From the NCBI GenBank assembly GCA_021780095.1, contig JAJXZK010000261.1, forward strand, positions 1 through 5,002: a DNA stretch of 5,002 nt. Reading direction: 5' to 3'. A model generated the notes under the pieces. That model saw only the letters and a list, made by a program, of their open reading frames with translations. It was not told the DNA's origin and did no database searches. The stretch is from Acidobacteriota bacterium. GTDB lineage: Bacteria; Acidobacteriota; Terriglobia; Terriglobales; Acidobacteriaceae. The position numbers and the translations under genes were made by a program. Position 1 is the first letter of the stretch. Every line of letters begins with the position of its first letter. Of this stretch, positions 1-5,002 are shown piece by piece.

Positions 1-142
1 CCAACGCGGCGTGGCTCGATGCGCGCGGTACCCGAATCGTCAAGGGAACCTCCCGTGCGGACAACAGTCTGCGGGGTGCTGCGTTCCACGACGGCAGGGC
101 GTACGGCCACAGCGGGGTGGAGGTCTGAGGAATCTTCTGCAT
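1..142 (-). CDS. Unidentified protein, N-terminal 47 codons only (runs off the left edge)
   Basis: An ATG at 142-140 opens a frame without stops to the window edge. The translation begins MQKIPQTSTPLWPYALPSWN and is rich in Pro, Ala, Arg and Ser. I see no signal peptide, membrane segment or known motif, and I do not recognise it. The case for a real start is the AGGAG seven bases upstream and the position only 14 bases after the stop of the radical SAM gene, which suggests a coupled downstream gene. Third codon positions are G or C in about 36 of 46 codons, as expected for a real gene here. Against it, one other minus-strand frame is also open across this stretch (beginning with residues AEDSSDLHPAV near 138) and has a codon pattern rich in first-position G, so the coding frame is not certain. 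It could also be a by-product of whatever truncated the upstream gene. Confidence 0.42.
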   Translation of the reverse strand, partial: MQKIPQTSTPLWPYALPSWNAAPRRLLSAREVPLTIRVPRASSHAAL

Positions 143-149
143 GGTGGTG

Positions 150-154
150 CTCCT
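150..154 (-). promoter_or_regulatory. Ribosome binding site AGGAG for the left-edge gene
   Basis: AGGAG lies seven bases before the ATG at 142, in the 14-base gap after the TGA at 159-157 of the radical SAM gene. Spacing and sequence are near ideal. This is the main reason for calling the left-edge frame a gene and for proposing translational coupling to the gene before it. Confidence 0.5.
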
Positions 155-156
155 GG

Positions 157-1431
157 TCAGATGTCAGCGCCGAATTCCCGCGCCCGGATTTCGTCGGCCG
201 ACATCGTCTCGTGCGGGGTGAACATCTTCGGACGATTCGCCGCCGGTATCAGCCAGTAGCGTGTGATCGGAATTCCGCCGACCTGCATGACGTTGTCGCC
301 GAGATTTTTCTCCCAACGGTCAAAATCGATGGTGCCGGGAAATGGCGTCAACATCACAAATTGGGCAAAGGTGATGTCGGCGCGCTTGGCCAGCTCCGCA
401 GTCGCGTCAAACGTATCACGACGGTCAGAAGACAGCCCGAAAATAAACGAGCCCAGAACGTGTACTCCGTGTTCCTTGAACGTCTGCAGCCGCTTCACAA
501 GGTTGTCGCCGGAGAGATTGAAATCTTTGAAGACAGCCTTCAGCCCTTCCGCAGTGGCCGACTCGACTCCAACCAACGCGCCTTTGATATTCGCTCTTCG
601 CATGGCATCGAGAAACTCGGTGTCCTCGCCGGCTTCCATCGTGATCTGGGTAAAGAACACCATGTCCTTCGGTAGCTGCGACAGTTTCTTCATCAACTCA
701 AATCGTTCAGCACGAATGCCCTGCAACTCGGCGACGCGTGCGGTATTTCCCTGCTGCGCAGCCAGGCGAAGATCGGCAAGGCTGACGGGGTAGAAATTGT
801 CGTCGGCAAGCGCAATAAATCGAAATCCCCGGCGGCGCAGGTCGACGATCTCTCGCAACACCACGTCCGAGGTGCGCGGTCGCGGCTTCTGGCCATCGGT
901 GCGCCAGACAGAGCAGAATGAGCAGTGCTTCGGACAACCGCGAACAGTCTGCACCGAGGCCCACATATATTTGTCGCGCGGAGCCAGGTCCCAGCGCGCC
1001 GGGATGAACTGGTCGCCGGAGATGCGGCCACCGTCATAGATAGTCTGGGCCGTTCCCGCCAGCAGATCTGCGATCACTTTCCCCCAGATCACATCGCCAT
1101 CGCCCTTTACAATGACGTGGGCGCCGCCAAGTTCGATGGCTTCCTGGGGATAGAGCGTGGCGTGGATGCCGCCATAGACCACGAAGGCTCCGCGTTGGCG
1201 GGCGATTTTCCCCAGTTCCATGCCACGTAAGGCATTCCCAGTATGGATGCCGATTCCGACGACATCTCCGGGTTCGACACGCTCCGGCAGGAACGGGGCA
1301 AGGGTTTCATCCGTAATGAGAGGGTCGCCGTATTTCGCGGGCGTAGCTGCAGCAAGAACGTACAGCCAACGAGGAGTAATGACGCCGATTCCAAACGAGG
1401 AATCGCTGGGGTTCACTAGATGGACGTGCAC
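157..1431 (-). CDS. B12-binding domain radical SAM protein (BchE-like class), probably C-terminally truncated
   Basis: The product is a 424-residue cytoplasmic iron-sulfur enzyme. Residues 1-140 form the B12-binding-type domain (HVHLVNPSD, then GDVVGIGIHTGNALRG at 55-70 and YGGIHATLYPQEA at 86-98). No DxHxxG motif is visible, as is common in this class. The radical SAM domain follows, with CxxxCxxC at Cys166, 170 and 173 (VRGCPKHCSFC), the strand motif ALADDNFY at 207-214, GVESAT at 288-293, FGLSSDRRDTF at 331-341 and LTPFPGT at 361-367. The substrate is unknown; relatives methylate or rearrange unactivated carbons using SAM and often cobalamin. I chose the GTG at 1431 because family homology begins with VHVHLVNPSD and AAGGAG (1448-1443) lies 11 bases upstream. 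The frame is open back to a TTG at 1677, but those 82 residues look non-coding. The protein stops at MSADEIRAREFGADI, where relatives I recall continue for about 100 residues with a Trp/Tyr-rich segment. Confidence 0.88.
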   Translation of the reverse strand: MHVHLVNPSDSSFGIGVITPRWLYVLAAATPAKYGDPLITDETLAPFLPERVEPGDVVGIGIHTGNALRGMELGKIARQRGAFVVYGGIHATLYPQEAIELGGAHVIVKGDGDVIWGKVIADLLAGTAQTIYDGGRISGDQFIPARWDLAPRDKYMWASVQTVRGCPKHCSFCSVWRTDGQKPRPRTSDVVLREIVDLRRRGFRFIALADDNFYPVSLADLRLAAQQGNTARVAELQGIRAERFELMKKLSQLPKDMVFFTQITMEAGEDTEFLDAMRRANIKGALVGVESATAEGLKAVFKDFNLSGDNLVKRLQTFKEHGVHVLGSFIFGLSSDRRDTFDATAELAKRADITFAQFVMLTPFPGTIDFDRWEKNLGDNVMQVGGIPITRYWLIPAANRPKMFTPHETMSADEIRAREFGADI

Positions 1432-1580
1432 TTTGCGAGGATCTCCTTCTGGTTGGCTATATCGCGCACGAAGGATAATCTTCGAATGAATTGAGTGGAC
1501 CGCCCGAGCAACGCATCCAGATCGAAAAGGTCCTTTACCTGAAGGGAACAAAGCCCTACGAACGCGACAACCGTAACACG

Positions 1581-1610
1581 AGTATGGGCTGGCTCGACAG
1601 TCATTGTCAA
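1581..1610 (-). promoter_or_regulatory. Candidate sigma70-type promoter for the radical SAM gene
   Basis: A perfect -35 hexamer TTGACA at 1610-1605 is followed after 18 bases by CATACT at 1586-1581, a four-of-six match to TATAAT. Transcription would start near 1574, giving a leader of about 140 bases before the GTG at 1431. Its place downstream of a strong terminator makes an independent promoter necessary, which supports the call. The -10 match is modest, and many Acidobacteria promoters are poorly defined. Confidence 0.4.
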
Positions 1611-1747
1611 AATTCGACGAAATAGCTTCGCGTTTCTCAACCACCGAGACCATGGGCAATCGATCCGCGCAGGCCAATCATGCCTGTTCTGCTAGATGCG
1701 GATTCACGTTTGTTTGTTGCCAGACTCGGGGATGACTGAAGACCTCC

Positions 1748-1785
1748 AAAAGAAAATGGGGACAACGTGTCGACGCGTTGCCCCC
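1748..1785 (-). terminator. Intrinsic terminator of the TonB-dependent receptor gene
   Basis: Read on the minus strand, GGGGGCAACG (1785-1776) pairs with CGTTGTCCCC (1767-1758) to give a 10-bp stem with one G-U pair and an 8-base loop. The T-rich tract ATTTTCTTTT follows at 1757-1748. The hairpin begins 52 bases after the receptor's stop codon at 1838. It marks the end of the B12-controlled unit and implies that the radical SAM gene is mostly transcribed from its own promoter. Confidence 0.85.
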
Positions 1786-1837
1786 GAAATTGCATCTGAT
1801 CCCAAAAGCTGCGAAGCGTTCAGAGCGACAGATACGC

Positions 1838-4405
1838 TCAGCGCGTGGAATCGCCTCCCCAGGAAAACTGCATCCCGGTTCGAAAATTGAAAGGCAGCCC
1901 AGGGTAGCCCAGCACCTGCTGGTAATGCTGACTCAGCAGGTTGTCGAACACGGTGTAGCTGGAGATGTGCCGGTTGATCCGAAGATGCGTTGTCAGCCCA
2001 AGGATCTGGTACGCAGGATCGAGATTTTGATTCGGCAACAGCAGTGTCGTCCCGCCATCGGCGTCGGTCAGGAACGTGCTGTCATCTCGCCTGCCGGCGA
2101 AGCTGCCCGTCATCTCCGCATACCAGCGGCTGCGCGCATAGATCAGCGCATAGCTGCCACTATGCTTCGCGCGACGAAAGGGGCGATTGCCGACCAACGG
2201 CGAGTAGGCTCCAATCGGCGTGTTGGGGTACTTGGCGTTGTAGGAGGGAGCCGAATTGTCACTTGAGAACGACTTTTCCACGGTGGAGTTCAACAGCGTG
2301 TATCCGCCCCGGACGAACAATCGATCCGTGATTCGATATTCGGCGCTGGTTTCGACTCCCTGGGCATTGAAACTGAGTGAGTTGATGTACGCCCCGTAGG
2401 AGGTATTGGCGATAATTTGCTCTACCGCCGGGGGCACTCCAAGTTGTAGCAGCTCGGGCGCCGCAACAAACTCAATTTGATTCGTAAAGTTGTTGTGGTA
2501 GTACCCGGCGCGCAGCAGTGCACGGGTTCCAAACATGTGCTGGTCGACGCCCGCTTCATAGGTCTTCGTTTGCTGTGCGCCCACTTCCCTGATCCCATGC
2601 TGCGCGATCAACTGCTGGCCGTTCGGTAGCGAATTCAACACGTCATAAATGGAACCATTCTGCTCGGCGATGGTAGGTTCCAGAATTCCTTGCGAGTAGT
2701 TGAATCGAAGCTTGGTGCCGCTCAAAAGACCCGCTGCCGTAGGCTTGGAAAAGTAGTAGGCCGCTGTTGCATGGGGAATCGTCTGAAAGCCAAAAACAGA
2801 ATAGTTTGCAAAATCTGCCCCGGCGCTGTAATACAGTCGATTGGCAAGGTTCCCAGATGCCTGCGCGATCGTATCGTAGTTGCCGCGATGGGCCGTTTGC
2901 GTTAAATAATCATAGGCGGTGTAGCCGCGTTCCGACTGATACCGAAATGCCGCAAACGCGGTGAGTTTGTCGCTGCTCTTATAGCTTGTCTGCCCGTAAA
3001 AATAGTCTTGGTTAGTCAATGTCCCATTGGTTCCCGGAAACGTATAACTCGGGCAACTGTAGAATGCCTGTCCGCTGGCGCTGTTTCCATTGGCTCCGCG
3101 AATTGTGACCGGCGCTCCCAGATATTCCGGTTGGCCGGGATTGAAATTGCTGTCATAACAGTTGAAGTTGTTCGGGTTGTCGGTCAGGATGCCAACCGGC
3201 CCTGGATCTGTATTGAGCGAGCGCAGGCGCACCAATCCATACTGCGCCGTCATATCCAGCTTGTCGCTGGGACGATCCTCAATGATGGCGCTGCCGTATA
3301 GATCATGTTCCTTCAAGTACTGCACGTCCGGAATTCCGTAAAACAGAATCGCGTTCGGCTCACCCGTCGATGCTGCAATACGATGGGCAGTGGCCCGCAC
3401 TTGGATGTGCGGCGTCAACGCATACCCCAGATTGCCCACCGATGAGACGTTGTGGAAGGTACTGTTCGGATAGCTATTTGACGTGTCAATGCGGGCGAAA
3501 TCCCCAAAATAATCGAAGGCGTTGTGCACGCCGCCCAGCGAGGCTTCCTGATGGTACGTCCCGAAATTGCCGGCATCGATGGCGTATTGCAGCAGCGGCT
3601 TCGCCGTGGTTCCGCGCGTAGTCGTCAGCGCGATGACACCAGACGATGCGTTGGCACCGTAGAGCGCGCTGTCCGGCCCGCGATAGACTTCCGCCTGGCT
3701 GATGCCGTTTGACGCCAGATAGGCAAAGTTCACACCGCCGCCAATATCGTTGATCGGGATGCCGTCCAGCAAGACATCGGTCTCGTTGGAATTACCGCCC
3801 ATTTCAAAGAGTGAGGTTGCAGCGCCTCTTTGTCCGGTGGTGGTGAACTGCAGCCCGCTCACCAGACGCAGCGTATCCTGCATGTCGATCTTGTATGGAT
3901 ATAACGACTGATCAATCACGGTCGTCGAAGCGCCGGATTGCATTTCGGGAGTTGGAGTACCGTTCGCCGTGACCGTGACCTGCTGTTCCAGCTTGCCAAA
4001 CTGCATGGCTACGTCCGCATAGGAGGTCTGGTTCATCGCAACATAAATATCGTGGCTCTGGGTAACGTTGTAGCCGCTGGCGATGACGCGCACGTGATAG
4101 CGTCCAGGCCTGTAGACGTAAACGATGTACCGTCCGCGACCGTCCGTGCGTCCATGAGACTGAAGCATCACACCGTTGGGGGTCATGATGTCGACACGCG
4201 CGTTGTAGACCGGAACTCCGAGCGGATCGGTCACCACTCCGGTCACGGTTCCGGCAATCGTTCTTTGCTGCACGGGCGCGGCCATCGCAGAAATCGTTGA
4301 CAAGTGAAAAGAGACAAAGCAAACTGTCAGCGCGGCAATCAGCGACGCGTGTGGAATAGCCCGTGTGCGTCGAAAAACACGAAAGAAAAAAATGAAGCCA
4401 GTCAT
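1838..4405 (-). CDS. TonB-dependent outer-membrane receptor, BtuB-like, probable cobalamin transporter
   Basis: This 855-residue outer-membrane receptor probably imports cobalamin or a related corrinoid using TonB-ExbBD energy. Residues 1-42 form a signal peptide (Arg-rich start, hydrophobic SLIAALTVCFVSF, likely cleavage after AMA). Residues 47-136 form a carboxypeptidase-regulatory-like beta-sandwich (GVVTDPLGVPVYNARV, TDGRGRY, PGRYHVRVIASGY). A TonB-box-like QQVTVTA lies at 141-147. The plug spans about 150-265, with VLLDGIPIND at 211-220 and YRGPDSALYGANASSGVI at 241-258. The rest is a 22-strand-type barrel ending in an aromatic beta-signal region (FRTGMQFSW). The segment DNLLSQHYQQVLGYPGLPFNFR near 821-842 resembles the C-terminal strands of BtuB-type receptors. 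The ligand call rests mostly on the tandem cobalamin riboswitches directly upstream. Two cysteines (416, 451) in a long extracellular-loop-like region could pair. GAGGGG seven bases before the ATG supports the start. The N-terminal sandwich is absent from E. coli BtuB but common in Acidobacteriota and Bacteroidota receptors. Confidence 0.92.
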   Translation of the reverse strand: MTGFIFFFRVFRRTRAIPHASLIAALTVCFVSFHLSTISAMAAPVQQRTIAGTVTGVVTDPLGVPVYNARVDIMTPNGVMLQSHGRTDGRGRYIVYVYRPGRYHVRVIASGYNVTQSHDIYVAMNQTSYADVAMQFGKLEQQVTVTANGTPTPEMQSGASTTVIDQSLYPYKIDMQDTLRLVSGLQFTTTGQRGAATSLFEMGGNSNETDVLLDGIPINDIGGGVNFAYLASNGISQAEVYRGPDSALYGANASSGVIALTTTRGTTAKPLLQYAIDAGNFGTYHQEASLGGVHNAFDYFGDFARIDTSNSYPNSTFHNVSSVGNLGYALTPHIQVRATAHRIAASTGEPNAILFYGIPDVQYLKEHDLYGSAIIEDRPSDKLDMTAQYGLVRLRSLNTDPGPVGILTDNPNNFNCYDSNFNPGQPEYLGAPVTIRGANGNSASGQAFYSCPSYTFPGTNGTLTNQDYFYGQTSYKSSDKLTAFAAFRYQSERGYTAYDYLTQTAHRGNYDTIAQASGNLANRLYYSAGADFANYSVFGFQTIPHATAAYYFSKPTAAGLLSGTKLRFNYSQGILEPTIAEQNGSIYDVLNSLPNGQQLIAQHGIREVGAQQTKTYEAGVDQHMFGTRALLRAGYYHNNFTNQIEFVAAPELLQLGVPPAVEQIIANTSYGAYINSLSFNAQGVETSAEYRITDRLFVRGGYTLLNSTVEKSFSSDNSAPSYNAKYPNTPIGAYSPLVGNRPFRRAKHSGSYALIYARSRWYAEMTGSFAGRRDDSTFLTDADGGTTLLLPNQNLDPAYQILGLTTHLRINRHISSYTVFDNLLSQHYQQVLGYPGLPFNFRTGMQFSWGGDSTR

Positions 4406-4412
4406 TCGATAT

Positions 4413-4418
4413 CCCCTC
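4413..4418 (-). promoter_or_regulatory. Ribosome binding site GAGGGG of the receptor gene
   Basis: GAGGGG sits seven bases before the ATG at 4405 and 12 bases after the end of the proximal riboswitch. It also lies in a small possible hairpin in which ATCC pairs with GGAT around the bases GAGG. So short a gap between aptamer and ribosome binding site leaves no room for a separate terminator and suggests that the proximal riboswitch works by blocking translation initiation. Confidence 0.7.
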
Positions 4419-4430
4419 GGATTGTTGCAT

Positions 4431-4610
4431 GAAGCCGGTCTCCTGACTCACGCTTCTTCAAGCTTGGGCGCCTTCCCAGACGTTGCCGTCCAGTGGTTGC
4501 CCGCCACGGCGGGCCTTGCCCTGCTCTCGCGTTTACAGTTACGGGGTAGTGGCGGAATTGCACCGCGCTTCCCGACACTTCATGGATGGTGAACACAATG
4601 CGCCAGCCGC
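4431..4610 (-). promoter_or_regulatory. Cobalamin (B12) riboswitch, proximal copy
   Basis: This AdoCbl-type riboswitch (cobalamin family, Rfam RF00174 style) lies in the leader of the receptor gene. The hallmarks, read on the minus strand, come in the expected order: the core at 4575-4533 (CGGGAAGCGCGGTGCAA to the ending CCCCGTAACTGTAA), an ACCACTGG box near 4497-4490, the CTGGGAAGG segment near 4480-4471, and the B12 box AGTCAGGAGACCGGC at 4448-4434. Local hairpins include GCCCGC-CGTG-GCGGGC and GACG-GCAA-CGTC. A short P1-like pairing of GCTGG (about 4608-4604) with CCGGC closes the element; the 5' boundary is approximate. Cobalamin binding should lower expression of the receptor, most likely by occluding its ribosome binding site. 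Confidence 0.95.
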
Positions 4611-4786
4611 AAAAGCATGCAGCCCAACGCCGGACGTCGCGTATCCCCCGCGGAACGAAGAAACACGCTTAGCGAAAAGGTACAACCAAACTCGAAAACC
4701 GGGAATGCGCCGACCAGCCGAGGTTTGGCTGGAGCGCGCTCCCTTCGGTCCTCCCATCGAGACCGAAAGACAGCTGAGACATGACC
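4611..4786 (-). other. Structured spacer between the two riboswitches
   Basis: About 175 bases separate the tandem aptamers. On the minus strand three adjoining hairpins appear: CTTTCGGTC with GACCGAAGG (4769-4742, 9 bp with one G-U pair), the perfect palindrome GGAGCGCGCTCC (4742-4731), and CCAGCC with GGCTGG (4732-4714, 7-base loop). The third shares two bases with the second. None is followed directly by a convincing T-tract, so I do not call a terminator. A 37-codon frame starts with ATG at 4782, just after the distal B12 box, and ends with TAA at 4671-4669. It lacks a well-spaced ribosome binding site and resembles nothing I know. I see no strong promoter here. Confidence 0.6.
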
Positions 4787-4968
4787 CTGGCCGGTCTCCT
4801 GACTTACGCATCGATCGAGCTTGGCGCACCTTCCCAGACGATCACCGTCCAGTGGCTGCATACAGCCCTGCCTTGCTCTCCGCGCTTACAGTTACGGGGT
4901 AGTGGCGGAGTTGCACCGCGCTTCCCGAACACCAAGGGCCTGAGCGTTGCCCGAAACTCGTGCGGGTA
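4787..4968 (-). promoter_or_regulatory. Cobalamin (B12) riboswitch, distal copy
   Basis: This is a second complete cobalamin riboswitch, first in the transcript. It has the same ordered hallmarks as the proximal copy: core at 4928-4886, GCCACTGG near 4856-4849, CTGGGAAGG near 4836-4828, and the B12 box AGTCAGGAGACCGGC at 4804-4790. The 43-base core matches the proximal copy at 42 positions. Variable stems differ in sequence but keep pairing (GGCTG-TATG-CAGCC here against GCCCGC-CGTG-GCGGGC in the other; GACG-GTGAT-CGTC against GACG-GCAA-CGTC), which argues that both are functional. A P3-like stem AACGC with GGTGTT precedes the core. The 5' limit is approximate. Confidence 0.94.
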
Positions 4969-4982
4969 ACAACTCTCTTTCA

Positions 4983-4990
4983 GATATATA
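4983..4990 (-). promoter_or_regulatory. Possible -10 region of the riboswitch-receptor transcript
   Basis: The minus strand reads GATATATATC just before the distal riboswitch, an AT-rich island offering TATATA or TATATC as a -10 hexamer. Transcription would begin near 4976, leaving a few bases before the riboswitch begins. The -35 box would lie at or beyond the right edge of the window and cannot be judged. Confidence 0.3.
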
Positions 4991-5002
4991 TCGGGATCGA
5001 AT

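Larger units (their letters stand above)
1432..1837. other. Intergenic region between receptor and radical SAM genes
   Basis: This stretch of about 400 bases separates two minus-strand genes. It contains the intrinsic terminator of the receptor gene near its right end and a candidate promoter for the radical SAM gene in the middle. A weak inverted repeat (ATCCGC at 1703-1698 with GCGGAT at 1668-1663, enclosing CAGGC/GCCTG) lies between them. The minus-strand frames that are open here have no good ribosome binding site and no recognisable protein. I see no cobalamin riboswitch or other RNA element before the radical SAM gene. Confidence 0.7.

Noticed and set aside
19..675. 218-codon plus-strand reading frame
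   Set aside because: It is antisense to the well-supported radical SAM gene, has no good ribosome binding site and its product is Arg-rich without a recognisable domain; a shadow of high-GC coding on the other strand.
1416..1640. 74-codon minus-strand frame (TTG start) overlapping the radical SAM start
   Set aside because: It has no good ribosome binding site, no recognisable domain, and runs through the candidate promoter and into the next gene's start. A leader peptide cannot be excluded but nothing supports it.
1663..1703. Inverted repeat ATCCGC/GCGGAT as an operator or terminator
   Set aside because: The arms are short, the interior is long and there is no T-tract; it is near what chance would give.
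1778..2266. 162-codon plus-strand frame
   Set aside because: It runs antisense to the 3' end of the receptor gene and across its terminator region; composition looks like a codon shadow.
3912..4451. 179-codon minus-strand frame starting in the proximal B12 box
   Set aside because: It overlaps the receptor gene out of frame, and its product is Cys/Arg/Ser-rich with no domain; the receptor frame has the signal peptide, domains and ribosome binding site.
4714..4769. Intrinsic terminator between the riboswitches
   Set aside because: The hairpins are good but no continuous T-tract follows them within the usual distance.
4483..4902. Plus- and minus-strand frames across the riboswitch region (for example 139, 96 and 93 codons)
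   Set aside because: They run through conserved riboswitch elements; their mutual similarity (SRLQLRGSGG in two plus-strand frames) simply reflects the repeated aptamer core.
4431..4968. Mobile-element or CRISPR repeats
   Set aside because: The only repeated sequence is the tandem riboswitch pair; there is no transposase, terminal inverted repeat, or regularly spaced short repeat array in the window.

Overview
The window looks like chromosomal DNA of a Gram-negative bacterium. It carries an outer-membrane TonB-dependent receptor with a signal peptide. The receptor has a carboxypeptidase-regulatory-like domain in front of its plug, and the second gene belongs to a B12-binding radical SAM family that I associate with Acidobacteriota and related soil bacteria. 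Taxonomy is inferred from protein style only. Every supported gene reads on the minus strand, so the window runs biologically from right to left.

The right end (about 4431-4968) holds two complete cobalamin (B12) riboswitches in tandem, both on the minus strand, separated by a structured spacer of about 175 bases. A possible -10 box lies just before the first one. The second riboswitch ends 12 bases before the Shine-Dalgarno sequence of the large gene at 4405-1838. That gene encodes an 855-residue BtuB-like outer-membrane receptor, so the arrangement predicts B12 uptake shut down by intracellular cobalamin through two aptamers in one leader. A strong intrinsic terminator (1748-1785) closes this transcription unit.

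After about 400 bases without a convincing gene, apart from the terminator and a candidate sigma70-type promoter, comes a B12-binding radical SAM gene (1431-157). It is preceded by its own Shine-Dalgarno and probably starts at GTG. Its core is intact, with CxxxCxxC at residues 166-173, but its C-terminus ends abruptly where I would expect roughly another 100 residues, so it may be truncated. Fourteen bases after its stop, behind a good AGGAG, an unidentified reading frame begins and runs off the left edge.

The theme is cobalamin: two B12 sensors, a putative B12 importer, and an enzyme of a class that uses B12. The tandem riboswitch and the truncated radical SAM end most deserve a second look.
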